Assembly (NCBI GenBank): GCA_017307755.1 | Contig: JAFKGQ010000022.1 | Span: 1 to 64,000 of the forward strand | Reading direction: 5' to 3' | Source of the DNA: Chitinophagaceae bacterium | Lineage (GTDB): Bacteria; Bacteroidota; Bacteroidia; Chitinophagales; Chitinophagaceae | DNA length: 64,000 nucleotides | Shown: positions 16,243-26,486 of the stretch, one piece after another | Position numbering within the stretch: the first letter of the stretch is position 1 | Layout: every line of letters starts with the position of its first letter | Notes under the pieces: model-generated | Database searches by the model: none | What the model saw: only the letters and a program-made list of their open reading frames with translations | What the model was told of the DNA's origin: nothing | Program-made: the position numbers and the translations under genes

Positions 16243-17823
16243 ATGAAACCAACCCATCTTATCTATATCCTTGCATTGATCAAGCTACTCTTGCCCTTCT
16301 TCCTTCAGAGCCCTGCCTGGGACCCTCACCGCGATGAATTCCTTTACCTTTCGGAGGCGCGTCACATGGCCTGGGGCTACATGGAGGCGCCGCCTCTCCT
16401 CTCGGTCTTCGCCTGGCTGACGAACCTGTTGAGCGGCGCGACATGGGCGATCAGGATTTGGCCTTCTCTGGCGGGGGCTCTAACCTACGTCCTCGTAGGC
16501 CGGCTGGTGCTCCACCTGGGCGGCCGTTGGTTCGCCCTGGTTCTGGCCTGGATGCCCTTCGTGGCGGGCGCCTGGCTCAGAATGCATTTTCTCTTCCAGC
16601 CGAATTTCCTTGATATATTCTGTTGGACGGCGATGGCTTATGGACTGATCCGATTTCAGCAGACTGGAAAGCCCATGCACCTCTACGCCGCGGGCATCAG
16701 CTTTGGCCTTGGCATGCTCAGTAAATACACGATGGCCTTTTACGCCACCGGTCTGCTGGCCGGCCTTCTCCTCGTCTGGGACAAAAAGGTCCTCACCAAC
16801 CGCCATTTCTATTATGCCATCGGCCTGGGCTTCCTGCTTTTCCTACCGAACCTCCTATGGGAAGCCCGCCACGGTTTTCCGGTGGTCTACCATATGAAGG
16901 CCCTCCAGGATAACCAGCTCCAGTACCTGAGTCCCTGGACTTTCCTGACGGACCAGCTGCTGTATAATGTGGCCACCCTCTTTACCTGGGTGACCGGCCT
17001 CATATGGGTGGCGCGCACCAAACAATACCGTTTTATAGTCTGGGCGTTCTTTGTGACACTCGCACTCCTGATGTTGGGCCACGGGAAAAGCTATTACTCG
17101 CAAGGGGCCTACCCGGTCCTGTTTGCATTCGGCGCTCCCCGGCTGGAAGCCTGGGCGAACAAATGGTGGAGAATAGCTATGCTCGCCTTCAGCCTCTTTA
17201 TAGGCATTCGCCTGGTGCCCATCCTCCTCCCTTTCAAGTCCCCGGCTCCTCTGGCCGAATACTATGTCAATCATCCCCTGGCCCGTAAAGTAGGGGCGCT
17301 CCGCTGGGGGGACCTCCAGGATCATTCCTTGCCACAGGACTTTGCGGATATGTTGTCCTGGGAGGAGATGGCCCAAAAGGTGGCCAGGGCCTATGCATCT
17401 CTCGACAGTACGGAAAAGGCCCACACGCTCTTGTTCTGCGACAATTACGGTGAGGCAGGGGCCATGAACTATTATGGGACAAAGTACCACTTGCCACCGG
17501 CATATAGCGATAATGCCAGCTTCCTCTACTGGATGCCCCAGGACTACGACCGATTTGACGTACTTCTGCTCGTCACGGACGATCAGCAGGAGATGCAGCA
17601 CCGGTTTATCAAAGAGTTTAAAGAAGTCCGGCTGGTGGATAGCATCGCGAACCCTTACGCGATCGAGAACGGCTCGCTGATCATCCTGATGAAGGGGCCA
17701 AGCGAAGCGTTCCGGCAAGCCTTTAGGGATAAAATCGACGGAGACAAGCTGAAGACCACCGCGCATGGAGCCGTCCAGACACTAAAACCCAACCCCCTGG
17801 ACAAAGGCGGCGCCTTGCACTAA
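16243..17823 (+). CDS. Membrane GT39-type glycosyltransferase (ArnT/PMT-like)
   Basis: A 526-residue polytopic membrane protein from the ATG at 16243; an upstream in-frame ATG gives 19 unlikely residues. The first helix leads into PAWDPHRDEFLYLSEARHMA, in which the acidic motif after helix 1 fits GT-C enzymes that use polyprenyl-phosphate sugars. About ten hydrophobic segments follow, then a soluble C-terminal domain from about residue 360. The gene is clearly GC-richer than its neighbours, suggesting a different history. It probably transfers a sugar onto lipid or protein on the periplasmic side; the acceptor is unknown. Confidence 0.78.
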   Translation: MKPTHLIYILALIKLLLPFFLQSPAWDPHRDEFLYLSEARHMAWGYMEAPPLLSVFAWLTNLLSGATWAIRIWPSLAGALTYVLVGRLVLHLGGRWFALVLAWMPFVAGAWLRMHFLFQPNFLDIFCWTAMAYGLIRFQQTGKPMHLYAAGISFGLGMLSKYTMAFYATGLLAGLLLVWDKKVLTNRHFYYAIGLGFLLFLPNLLWEARHGFPVVYHMKALQDNQLQYLSPWTFLTDQLLYNVATLFTWVTGLIWVARTKQYRFIVWAFFVTLALLMLGHGKSYYSQGAYPVLFAFGAPRLEAWANKWWRIAMLAFSLFIGIRLVPILLPFKSPAPLAEYYVNHPLARKVGALRWGDLQDHSLPQDFADMLSWEEMAQKVARAYASLDSTEKAHTLLFCDNYGEAGAMNYYGTKYHLPPAYSDNASFLYWMPQDYDRFDVLLLVTDDQQEMQHRFIKEFKEVRLVDSIANPYAIENGSLIILMKGPSEAFRQAFRDKIDGDKLKTTAHGAVQTLKPNPLDKGGALH

Positions 17824-17870
17824 ATCCTGCTTCTCTAATTCCAGTTTGTAAGCAGGCTTGATGAGGCTCA

Positions 17871-18233
17871 TTAGTGCTGCTTTCTATCTTCAAAGCTTTT
17901 AAATGTCATTACGGTTGTTGCCGCCAAATGACCACTTAGCAGATGGGATTGTTCAGCATAAAGCTTCATATGGTCATATAGCCGGGTAATGCTATCATTG
18001 TTTTCACCCCGGCGAAGGTCAAAGAGGATATTCCAAATTCTATGTGATAGCTCGTTCAACCATTTAAATGCTTCGACTTTTATGGAGTCGGATTGCTGGC
18101 CCTCTGACCATATTGCGCGGCCAGTTATGGTGAAATTAAAGAGCAGCATTTCCATAAACACTATTTTATCAGATATAGCAAGTGCAGAAAGCTCGTTGAA
18201 AATATCTTGAAAATCTTTATGTGTTTTATTCAT
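17871..18233 (-). CDS. Hypothetical protein, helical
   Basis: A 120-residue soluble protein with no recognised family. It seems all-helical (FQDIFNELSALAISDKIVFM, AFKWLNELSHRIWNILFDLR) and has no signal peptide. It lies 72 bp before (downstream in its own direction from) the HEFGH lipoprotein gene. The gap to that gene has no terminator, so the two could share a leftward transcript. Confidence 0.55.
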   Translation of the reverse strand: MNKTHKDFQDIFNELSALAISDKIVFMEMLLFNFTITGRAIWSEGQQSDSIKVEAFKWLNELSHRIWNILFDLRRGENNDSITRLYDHMKLYAEQSHLLSGHLAATTVMTFKSFEDRKQH

Positions 18234-18305
18234 AGTCGAGTTGATCGGAGGGTTTTCAATCGTTCATGGACAATATATTTTCGGATAGATGCCTGTCTCA
18301 TGCTG

Positions 18306-19760
18306 TTAATTCACCTTTGCGGGTTTGTATACCTCCTTTAACTTCATCATCATCTGTAAAACTGCGTTATTGAAGTCGTCGGAGGAAGTATTCTTATCCC
18401 AATTTTTTAGCTCCTGCACCATAAAGGGCAGATAGATGAAACCGTTTTTGAGGTTGTCCTGCAAAATACCGACTGCCCTGGTACTGTCTCCTATTTTGTC
18501 AGCTACAATGACCTCGCCCGCTCTTACAAGGTGCTCGTAGAGGCTCATCAGCCAGGTAGTATAGGCTTGTTTTTTCATTTCTTCTTTTATGGGCTCATAT
18601 AGGTAAGCCGTTTCAGTAATGAGTGAGGAGGGAAGGCTGTCAATAGCGGGGTTGGCAAAAGAGTGTCCGAATTCGTGCGCCGCCAGTGCTCTGATTTTCA
18701 CAGGGTCATCAAAGCCCATATCGAGGTGGTCGCTATCAAATGATTGGAAGGTAAAAGACCCAAAGGCGTTATAAATTTTTCGGGTGGATTGGTTCATAGT
18801 GCCAAAGCCCATAGTCGTAAAAAGGTTGAGACTTGGAACGAGGGTATACTCGCTGAATTGTTTGCGGTAGTATTGCTCCATGACTGGCAGGAAGTCGCCA
18901 TGCGGAACGTTTTTTACAACTGAAGCGAGGGAGAGATCATAATATGGTTTGTATTTGGTCAAATATGCATCCAGGTCTATCCGCCGGGAGAAGGAATTTA
19001 AAGCGTCAAGGAAAGCGGTTGCTTTTTGCGTGGCTTCAGCCATGTCTCCCCCAGGTGAAAAACGAGCGATCTGTCGTTGGTCAGTAGTGCCATTGATCCG
19101 GGCAAACGGGACTTCGTCTACCTGCAATAAAAAGCCGACAAAGAAATCGTAGAAATAGCCCTCTGTTTCCATTTTTCGGTAGATATTCATTATGCGGCAG
19201 GTGTCAAAAGCCTTGTATTTTTCATAATTTCTCGGCACCATGGCATACCATTGTGCCGAAACAGCCCTTTTGCCATCGAATACCATCGTATCTTTTTTTC
19301 TGAGTATATCCGGGCCATCGTCCAGCACCATCATCAGGCCAAATAATTCAATATTTCGAAGGGTTTTTACCTGCACTGTTTTCGATGGTACTGTTTTGTA
19401 CCTTATCTCAAAACCGCCTGCTGCTGTTTTGCCACTTACGGTAATGGTGTATTGGCCGGATGAAGACGCTATCAGGTGATATTCCGCAGTGTCACTTGTT
19501 CCGGTGACTTTTTTTTGCCAGACTGTCATACCCTTATGTGAAACAGACAGCAGAATATCACCGCTGGTGGCAGTCAGGGAATATTTCATAAATAAAATAT
19601 CGTCTTTGACTAAGTCAACCGTGTGCCTTTCCTTTCCATTGAAATAGGCAAAAGAAGCGGTGAATTTACCGGGCAGGTCGTTGCTTTTCCAATTCCTGGC
19701 TGTAGGGGCACAGGAAGCCAGCAGGGTTCCCGCAAGTATGCTGATAACAACAAAACGCAT
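18306..19760 (-). CDS. Lipoprotein with HEXXH metalloprotease motif (DUF4932-like)
   Basis: A 484-residue protein with a lipoprotein signal (ILAGTLLASCAP, lipobox cysteine near residue 17). A beta-rich N-terminal domain of about 110 residues follows (residues 25-135). The C-terminal half contains AAHEFGHSFANPAIDSLPSS, a HEXXH zinc-protease motif with a glutamate-containing helix downstream (LITETAYLYEPIKEEM). The layout resembles the DUF4932 family of predicted periplasmic metallopeptidases. The substrate is unknown. The gene may continue into the 120-residue gene that follows it. Confidence 0.7.
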   Translation of the reverse strand: MRFVVISILAGTLLASCAPTARNWKSNDLPGKFTASFAYFNGKERHTVDLVKDDILFMKYSLTATSGDILLSVSHKGMTVWQKKVTGTSDTAEYHLIASSSGQYTITVSGKTAAGGFEIRYKTVPSKTVQVKTLRNIELFGLMMVLDDGPDILRKKDTMVFDGKRAVSAQWYAMVPRNYEKYKAFDTCRIMNIYRKMETEGYFYDFFVGFLLQVDEVPFARINGTTDQRQIARFSPGGDMAEATQKATAFLDALNSFSRRIDLDAYLTKYKPYYDLSLASVVKNVPHGDFLPVMEQYYRKQFSEYTLVPSLNLFTTMGFGTMNQSTRKIYNAFGSFTFQSFDSDHLDMGFDDPVKIRALAAHEFGHSFANPAIDSLPSSLITETAYLYEPIKEEMKKQAYTTWLMSLYEHLVRAGEVIVADKIGDSTRAVGILQDNLKNGFIYLPFMVQELKNWDKNTSSDDFNNAVLQMMMKLKEVYKPAKVN

Positions 19761-19829
19761 AATTATTGATTAAGTATACAATGATAAAGAGACGGTCAGG
19801 AATAGTACTTGTATAAAATTGCTGTTTTT

Positions 19830-20591
19830 TTACAGCTTCCGGTAAACACTGGGCGATACACCGAAATACTTCTTAAAGCTGTTGGTGTAGTGGCTGTGGT
19901 CATGGAACCCAAACGTATGGGCTATGTCAGCTACCGGCCAGCCTTCCAGCAGCAGTTTTTTTGTTTTAGAGAGCTTATAGAGCATGATGTATGCTTGTGG
20001 AGAAATGCCTTTAGCCTGTTTAAAAGAACGAATAAAATGGTACTTGCTCATCCTGAATCGGCTTCCCAGCCAGGCTGTGTCGATGGGTTTATCCGCACAG
20101 GTTTCAATGATCGCATCTATTTTGTCAAAATAGCGTTCCAAACTGTTCCCATCAAACGGGGTGGTAGCGTAACGGGTCAACTGTATCAACGGGTTTTCCC
20201 AGGCGATGGGTTCATGATGGTCCCGGTTAAACAGGGATTGGAGACTGGCAAATAACTGCTGGTCGTCAATTATACGGTCAAGTGCCAATACTTTTTTGTC
20301 CTGGTTGAAGTAAGCGAGCACATCGGGATTAACATAGATCGTCTTGTAACTATATCCGGCTTCACTTAATGCATAATTCCGATGCACTTCACCCGCCTGG
20401 GTGATGCTGATGGTCCCGGCCGGTGCAATAAATTCCTGCCGCGTATTATGTAATAATTCAGTGCCGTTGGTAATCAGCGAAACACAAAAGTAGTCATGAA
20501 AATGAAAGGGAAAATAATGGTGTTCGTTTTCTGAAGAAAACAACTCAATATTGTCCAATATCCCCAACCTGGTAAAATCGAAGGAGTGCAT
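19830..20591 (-). CDS. AraC-family transcriptional regulator
   Basis: A 253-residue protein with an N-terminal cupin sensor domain (HHYFPFHFHDYFCVSLITNG, then GTISITQAGEVHRNY) and a C-terminal double helix-turn-helix. The motifs FRMSKYHFIRSFKQAKGISP and VADIAHTFGFHDHSHYTNSF, FKKYFGVSPSVYRK are the classical AraC signature. The histidine-rich cupin suggests binding of a small sugar-like or metal-dependent ligand. It is divergent from the ECF sigma locus, separated by 315 bp, and could control that locus or the leftward genes. Confidence 0.9.
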   Translation of the reverse strand: MHSFDFTRLGILDNIELFSSENEHHYFPFHFHDYFCVSLITNGTELLHNTRQEFIAPAGTISITQAGEVHRNYALSEAGYSYKTIYVNPDVLAYFNQDKKVLALDRIIDDQQLFASLQSLFNRDHHEPIAWENPLIQLTRYATTPFDGNSLERYFDKIDAIIETCADKPIDTAWLGSRFRMSKYHFIRSFKQAKGISPQAYIMLYKLSKTKKLLLEGWPVADIAHTFGFHDHSHYTNSFKKYFGVSPSVYRKL

Positions 20592-20906
20592 AGTTTGAAG
20601 TTACTCGATCCTATATGTATTTCAACGTTTTGGTTCAGAAAAATTACATACTTAGGATTTATTGTGTTAAAACCCCTTTTGCTGGCACTGGTTAATAAAA
20701 AGTTTACTTGGGTTGTCTGCCATACCAATTCATCATTTGCCGTCTTATTATTTCTTCGGTTGTACACCCAACAAAAAACAGGCAGTAAATACAAGACGAA
20801 ACGTCCATTGATTTTTATTTTAAAAGCAAATTTCCGGGTAGCTAAGATTTTCGTTGGTATATTTACCGGCCATTTTATAATAATACTTCGCAATTTTAGA
20901 TTACCG
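20592..20906. other. Divergent promoter region between AraC gene and sigma locus
   Basis: About 315 bp, AT-rich, without a convincing gene; the sigma frame is open across it but carries no family features. It must hold promoters for the leftward AraC gene and the rightward sigma/FecR/Sus locus. No exact TAnnTTTG element with a matched upstream TTTG was found, which fits the idea that the sigma locus uses its own ECF-type promoter. Confidence 0.4.
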
Positions 20907-21506
20907 ATGCTGCCAAAGGAGCAAACATATGACGAAAGGGAGTTGTTTGCCCTGATCTCCCGGAGCAATGAACAGGCGTTTGCCGAGATTTATCTCAGGT
21001 ATGCTGACAAACTATACTTGCATGTCGCTAAATTGTTAAAGGAAGACAGCTGGGCTGAAGAAATTGTACAGGAGGTCTTTGTAAAGCTCTGGCAGGTGCG
21101 CGATACGCTGGGTGGAATAGCGAATCCCTCAGCCTATCTGTACCGGATTGCCGGAAACCGTACGCTGGATTATCTGAAACATCGTGCAGTAGAAGTAAAA
21201 ACGCAATATCAGATATTTCTGTTTGCGGAACCTTCAGCAAGGAACGATACGCAGGAGCAGCTGGATTTCCGTATCAGCGAGAGCCTGTTTAAACAGGCCG
21301 TAAAGGACCTGACTGCGCAGAAACAACTCATCTTTAAGCTAAAACATGAAGACGGGCAGAGTTACGAGGAGATTGCCCGGCAACTGCAGCTTTCCAAAAA
21401 TACTGTCCGTAATCATCTGGCCGAGGCACTTTTCACTATACGTGCTTACCTGTTAAAAAAAGGTATTTTCCTGCTCATTTTCCTGCACTGCTGGAAGGGA
21501 CTCTAA
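20907..21506 (+). CDS. ECF sigma factor (FecI/RpoE-like)
   Basis: A 199-residue protein from the ATG at 20907 (MLPKEQTYDERELFALISRS). The sigma-2 region is ADKLYLHVAKLLKEDSWAEE, IVQEVFVKLWQVRDTL; sigma-4 is YEEIARQLQLSKNTVRNHLA. A longer open frame upstream is not family-like. The C-terminus ends in a hydrophobic tail (LLKKGIFLLIFLHCWKGL), seen again in the second sigma factor of this window. It is followed 81 bp later by FecR and then a SusC with an STN domain, the standard trans-envelope signalling set. Confidence 0.9.
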   Translation: MLPKEQTYDERELFALISRSNEQAFAEIYLRYADKLYLHVAKLLKEDSWAEEIVQEVFVKLWQVRDTLGGIANPSAYLYRIAGNRTLDYLKHRAVEVKTQYQIFLFAEPSARNDTQEQLDFRISESLFKQAVKDLTAQKQLIFKLKHEDGQSYEEIARQLQLSKNTVRNHLAEALFTIRAYLLKKGIFLLIFLHCWKGL

Positions 21507-21587
21507 AAATAATTATTAAAAACTGCTGGTACTTTTATTTTGCCCGGTCGTCTTACTCCGTGGAACGGTTCATTATATGAAAAAATC

Positions 21588-22790
21588 ATGAATAATCATC
21601 AGGATCATCTACACGAATTATGGAGAAAGTTTGCTGATAATCAAGCTTCTGTGCAAGAAATTGACGAGCTGTTCCAACTCCTGGAAAATGCCGATAATGA
21701 CGAATTAAGCCAATCTTTTTTGCGACAATATTTTGCCGGACCAATAGCCGGGGAGGCATTGGGGGATGAATATTGGTTGAGCAAATTAGACGGGATAATG
21801 CATGCTGCGAGGACGGCCCCGAAGGCAACAGTACCCATCCACCGCAGACATTTTTGGAGCCGTGGAATTATCCGTTATGCAGCCGCGGTCATTATATTAT
21901 TTGGAATGGGTGCTTACCTCTATACTACTCTGACAAAGAACCACGCTGCGGCCCCCACCACCACGTTAAAACCGGATATTGTCAAAAATGATGTACTTCC
22001 GGGCAGACAGGGGGCTATCCTTACTCTTTCTGACGGCAAAACCGTTGTATTGGACAGTTTGGGCAATGGAATAGTAGCCAATCAAGCCGGAACGCAGGTG
22101 CTATTAGAAAATGGGAACCTCACGTATAATGCGTCAAATGCAGGCGAGGTAAGTTTTAATACCATGTCTACTCCCAAAGGCAGACAGTTCTTATTGTTAT
22201 TACCTGACGGAACAAAAGCCTGGCTCAATGCGGCTTCAAGCATTACATACCCCACCGCATTTATTGGCCGGGAACGAAACGTAAAAATAACGGGTGAGGC
22301 ATATTTCGAAGTAGTGAAGAACCCAAGGCAGCCATTCAAAGTAAAAATTAATGATGCTGCAGAGATCGATGTCTTAGGCACTCATTTTAATGTAAATGCA
22401 TATGCGAATGAAGCCAGTATCAAAACAACGCTGCTGGAAGGATCTGTGCGTATCAACGCCTCCAAACGTCAGCAAACGATGGTACCCGGGCAGCAAGCGC
22501 AAATAAAACAGGACGGCAACATAACAACGATAAATGCGGTTGATATAGCGCAGACAATGGCCTGGAAGGATGGTGTCTTCAACTTTGACGGTGCAAGCCT
22601 TAAAGAAGTGATGAACCAACTGGAGCGTTGGTACGATATCGATGTTGTTTATGAAAAGAATATTCCTGATATCGGGTTTTTCGGAAAAATCAGCAGAAAA
22701 GCCAGTTTATCCAGCGTACTTAAAGGTTTAGCCGATGCCAAAGTAAATTTTCGTATAGAAGAAGGAAGACGCCTTATTGTAACACCCTAA
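21588..22790 (+). CDS. FecR-family anti-sigma factor
   Basis: A 400-residue protein from the ATG at 21588. The cytoplasmic N-terminal helix domain (MNNHQDHLHELWRKFADNQA) is followed by one membrane segment near residue 100 (YAAAVIILFGMGAYLYTTL). A periplasmic FecR domain (GRQGAILTLSDGKTVVLDSL, TPKGRQFLLLLPDGTKAWLN, ITGEAYFEVVKNPRQPF) and a C-terminal DUF4974-like STN-interacting part (FDGASLKEVMNQLERWYDID) follow. It would hold the upstream sigma factor until signalled by the downstream SusC. Confidence 0.92.
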   Translation: MNNHQDHLHELWRKFADNQASVQEIDELFQLLENADNDELSQSFLRQYFAGPIAGEALGDEYWLSKLDGIMHAARTAPKATVPIHRRHFWSRGIIRYAAAVIILFGMGAYLYTTLTKNHAAAPTTTLKPDIVKNDVLPGRQGAILTLSDGKTVVLDSLGNGIVANQAGTQVLLENGNLTYNASNAGEVSFNTMSTPKGRQFLLLLPDGTKAWLNAASSITYPTAFIGRERNVKITGEAYFEVVKNPRQPFKVKINDAAEIDVLGTHFNVNAYANEASIKTTLLEGSVRINASKRQQTMVPGQQAQIKQDGNITTINAVDIAQTMAWKDGVFNFDGASLKEVMNQLERWYDIDVVYEKNIPDIGFFGKISRKASLSSVLKGLADAKVNFRIEEGRRLIVTP

Positions 22791-22945
22791 AAAAAACGCT
22801 TCATGAGTCCCTGACCCTAACTACGTTGGCTTATAATAAAAACCGGAAGTGGTTGCACACTCCCGGCGAAGATTTTAGGCTGACCCAAAAGTACAATCAT
22901 TTCAGACGACCGCCAATTTCATCAACCCAAAACTTTTGCAAAAGT

Positions 22946-25900
22946 ATGAAAAATACTCTTTGTCGCCGTCCTGTCGTTGCCCGGGTCTTCCATCACCGGC
23001 AACGGCTGCTTCGGGGCATAACCAAAACGTTGTTAGTAATGAAGCTAACGATCTTGTTCCTCACGATTGCTTTTCTCAACGTAAGCGCTAAAGGAGTCTC
23101 TCAGACTGTCACCATTTCCGGTAAGGACATACCCCTCAAAAAGGTGTTTTCCCTGATCGAACAACAAACAGGCTTTGTCGTCTTCGGCCCTGCCTATCTA
23201 TTTGAAAATACTAAACATATTTCTCTCAATGTTTATGACAGGCCCCTGGCGGATGTGCTGGAAATTGCCCTGAAGGGCCAATCGTTGAATTTCCGTATTG
23301 ATAATGCGGGTAAAACGATCTTTCTTTCTCCTGCCCCTGCCGTTGTTGCGTCTTCTAACCAACAACGCAAGGAGGAACTTGCTCCGCCGGCAATCGTCTC
23401 CGGTGTCATCCGCAGCCCCTCCGGTGAGCCGATCTCCGATGTTTCTATCCGTGTCAAGGGGTCCGGCTCCGGCACTTCAACCAATTTACAGGGAGCATTT
23501 TCGCTTGGCAATCTGCCGGATAACACGGTGCTCCAGATCTCCAGTATAGGCTTTGAGCCCATCGAAGTCGGCATTCGCCATAGCTCCGCCGGCTATACCG
23601 CCTATGCTTTGAATAAAGCGCAATCAGCACTCATTAAGGTCACTAATGGGGAAACGGTATTTGTAAACATAACTTTGGCGCTGAGCACTTCTAAACTGGA
23701 TGAGGTGCAGGTGATTGCCTACGGCACTCAAAAAACAAAATACATCACCAATGCGGTATCGTCCGTAAAAGGAAAGGAAATTGCCAATGTCCCCGTTGCA
23801 AGCGTAGATGCGCTGTTACAGGGGAGGACCGCAGGGGTACAGGTAGTACAAAATTCCGGTTCGCCCGGTGGGGCCGTGACAGTAAGGGTAAGAGGGACCA
23901 CCTCTATCAATGCGGGCAACAGCCCATTATATGTGATAGATGGCGTGCCGACGGAGTCGGGAGATCAATCCCCCCTCTCCCTGGGTACAACCACCAACAG
24001 CATCGCATCTATTAATCCAAATGATATTGAGTCAATGGAGGTATTAAAGGACGCAAGCGCCTCCTCCCTGTACGGGTCAAGAGCTGCCAATGGCGTGGTA
24101 TTGATAACCACCAAACGCGGAAAAAACGGCCCGCCATCTGTCACTCTGAATCATTATAGGGGCATTCAAAAAGATATTGTCAGCAAACGCCCTCAAAAGC
24201 TAAACAATCTCCAATATATCGAATTGATTGAAGAGCAAAGGGCCAATGCGCTCAGCAGCGGAGTGACATCACTGTATGCATTTGTGATACCTGATAGCTC
24301 GACTAATATTAATACAGATTGGTTAGGGGCCGTATTGAGGTCCGCACCCATCAGCGATTATGATCTGTCTATCCGCGGAGGAAATGAAAAACTTCGCTAC
24401 GCCCTGAGCGGCGGCTATTTTGACCAGGATGGAGTGGTGATCAATACAAATTTTAAACGCTATAATCTGCGTATCAACACTGATTATGAAGCGACTCCCA
24501 GGTTGAAGATCGGAAATAGTTTGTCACTTTCCCGTTCTACTTTTCAAAGACTGCCGGGAGAAGATAATGGCCGTTCTGTGATCAGGGTGTCAGTATATAA
24601 AGCCGTTGTATTACCCATTTATAACGGGGATGGAAGTTATTATGTCGGCGATCCAGCAAGCTATGCCAACCCTGTTATGGTGGCTAATAAGGATAAAATG
24701 GCCACAGGCATTAACAGTGTCATCGGGAATGTATATGGTGAGTACCGGCTGTTGAAAGGATTAAATTTCCGCACCTCCTGGGGCATTGATTTCAGCGGGC
24801 TAAAAGATGATTATTATCAGTCGGCAACAAATTTAAGCCTGGCTTCAGGCGCCGCCAATTACGCTCAGCGGTTGACGACCATCAATGAAAATACGCTGCA
24901 GTATAAATTGAACGTAAGGGATGCTCATCATATTAATGCGTTATTGGGCTACAGTATTCAGCAAAGACGGACAGAAACCATGTCGGAAAGCGCCATGAAT
25001 TATAGCACCGGCAGCATCACTACTTTAAACGCCGCAGGCACCTTAACGGGAGCCTCCTCCTACAAGAGCGCCAGTGGCATTGAATCCATGTTTTCCCGTA
25101 TCGGATACGACTATAATAATAAATACCTGGTGGAGCTCAGTTTAAGAAATGACGGCTCTTCAAAATTCGGAAAGAATAACAAATACGCCCTTTTCCCTGC
25201 AGCATCCGTAGGATGGCGTTTGTCTGATGAGGCATTCCTTAAAAACGTGAGAATACTCAGTGACCTGAAGATCAGGGCAAGCATTGGCAAAACAGGAAAT
25301 GACAACATAGGCGACTTCAGATCGCAGGGGGTGTATACATCCAATAACAATTATAATGGATATCCGGGTGTGGCGCCAAGTGATCTGCCAAACGCGGATC
25401 TGAAATGGGAAACTACCACACAATACAATGCAGGAATAGATGCCTCTTTTTTTAACGAACGATTGACGGTTTCTGTAGATGCCTATATTAAAAAAACAAA
25501 AGACCTATTGTTGAATGTAGTGTTGCCTTCTTCCGCTGGTATAAAGAATACCTTGCAAAACGTAGGCAGCACGGAGAATAAGGGTATTGAATTGAATATA
25601 AACTCAACCAATATCTCTTCGCGTCGATTGAAGTGGACTACCAATTTCAATATCTCCTTTAATAAGAATGTGATCACGGGTCTTGCAGGCGGAGGACAGG
25701 AAATAATTTTAAGCAATGGCACTACGGGACAGGGTGGTAGCAACCCCCTTTCCATATTGAAAGTAGGAGATGCAGTCGGGTCGTTTTATGGCTGGCATAC
25801 CACAGGGGTATATGCCTACTCTACTGATAATAAAAAGGGCGTCCGCGATCTAAGCAGCACTGGCTACTTGTTCAGAGGCGGAGATGAGATCTTTCAGGAT

Positions 25901-26458
25901 AGAAATGGAGACAATATCATTGACAATAATGATAGGGACATCATCGGCAAGGCACTCCCAAAATTCACAGGTGGCTTTAGCAATAACTTCTCTTATAAAG
26001 GGTTTGAATTAAATGTCTTTACACAGTTCTCTTACGGCAATCAGATATATAATGCCACCAGGGCTATGGTAGAAAATATGTACCAGTTTGCAGCGGCGGG
26101 CAAAAGAGTATTGTACCGGTGGCGGAAAGAAGGGGATATTACAGACGTGCCAAGAGCAGACCATGGCGATCCCGGTAATAACAGACGTGCTTCTGAAAGA
26201 TGGATAGAGGATGGATCCTACCTGCGCATCAAGACGGTGACTGTTGGCTACAACCTGCCGGTGATGCTTACGAAGAAAATGAACATACGGAGCCTCCGGT
26301 TTTATGCGACAGCCCAGAATTTGTTGACGTTAACCAGTTACACTGGCTGGGATCCTGAAGTTTCCGCATTTGGCGCCTCGGTCACCGACGTGGGCATTGA
26401 TTATGGAAATTACCCCCAGTACAGGACATTTACGATTGGCGCCACTTTGGGCTTATAA
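22946..26458 (+). CDS. SusC/RagA TonB-dependent receptor with STN domain
   Basis: A 1170-residue outer-membrane protein from the ATG at 22946; the open frame before it is not family-like. After an export signal (KLTILFLTIAFLNVSAKG) come an STN domain (ISGKDIPLKKVFSLIEQQTG), a carboxypeptidase-regulatory-like domain (ISDVSIRVKGSGSGTSTNLQ), a TonB-box-like LDEVQVIAYGTQ and a plug (LQGRTAGVQVVQNSGSPGGA). The 22-strand barrel ends in YPQYRTFTIGATLGL. It works with the SusD lipoprotein 28 bp downstream to import a large ligand, probably a glycan. The STN domain links it to the FecR and sigma genes upstream. Confidence 0.93.
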   Translation: MKNTLCRRPVVARVFHHRQRLLRGITKTLLVMKLTILFLTIAFLNVSAKGVSQTVTISGKDIPLKKVFSLIEQQTGFVVFGPAYLFENTKHISLNVYDRPLADVLEIALKGQSLNFRIDNAGKTIFLSPAPAVVASSNQQRKEELAPPAIVSGVIRSPSGEPISDVSIRVKGSGSGTSTNLQGAFSLGNLPDNTVLQISSIGFEPIEVGIRHSSAGYTAYALNKAQSALIKVTNGETVFVNITLALSTSKLDEVQVIAYGTQKTKYITNAVSSVKGKEIANVPVASVDALLQGRTAGVQVVQNSGSPGGAVTVRVRGTTSINAGNSPLYVIDGVPTESGDQSPLSLGTTTNSIASINPNDIESMEVLKDASASSLYGSRAANGVVLITTKRGKNGPPSVTLNHYRGIQKDIVSKRPQKLNNLQYIELIEEQRANALSSGVTSLYAFVIPDSSTNINTDWLGAVLRSAPISDYDLSIRGGNEKLRYALSGGYFDQDGVVINTNFKRYNLRINTDYEATPRLKIGNSLSLSRSTFQRLPGEDNGRSVIRVSVYKAVVLPIYNGDGSYYVGDPASYANPVMVANKDKMATGINSVIGNVYGEYRLLKGLNFRTSWGIDFSGLKDDYYQSATNLSLASGAANYAQRLTTINENTLQYKLNVRDAHHINALLGYSIQQRRTETMSESAMNYSTGSITTLNAAGTLTGASSYKSASGIESMFSRIGYDYNNKYLVELSLRNDGSSKFGKNNKYALFPAASVGWRLSDEAFLKNVRILSDLKIRASIGKTGNDNIGDFRSQGVYTSNNNYNGYPGVAPSDLPNADLKWETTTQYNAGIDASFFNERLTVSVDAYIKKTKDLLLNVVLPSSAGIKNTLQNVGSTENKGIELNINSTNISSRRLKWTTNFNISFNKNVITGLAGGGQEIILSNGTTGQGGSNPLSILKVGDAVGSFYGWHTTGVYAYSTDNKKGVRDLSSTGYLFRGGDEIFQDRNGDNIIDNNDRDIIGKALPKFTGGFSNNFSYKGFELNVFTQFSYGNQIYNATRAMVENMYQFAAAGKRVLYRWRKEGDITDVPRADHGDPGNNRRASERWIEDGSYLRIKTVTVGYNLPVMLTKKMNIRSLRFYATAQNLLTLTSYTGWDPEVSAFGASVTDVGIDYGNYPQYRTFTIGATLGL

Positions 26459-26486
26459 CAGACCATTCATCACAAAAAAGAGATTT

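Noticed and set aside
16855..17766. 303-codon open frame opposite the GT39-like gene
   Set aside because: Shadow of a GC-rich gene; the sense strand has clear membrane segments and GT-C motifs.
17826..17856. CCTGCTT/AAGCAGG inverted repeat after the GT39-like gene as a terminator
   Set aside because: Only seven pairs with a long loop and no T-run on either strand.
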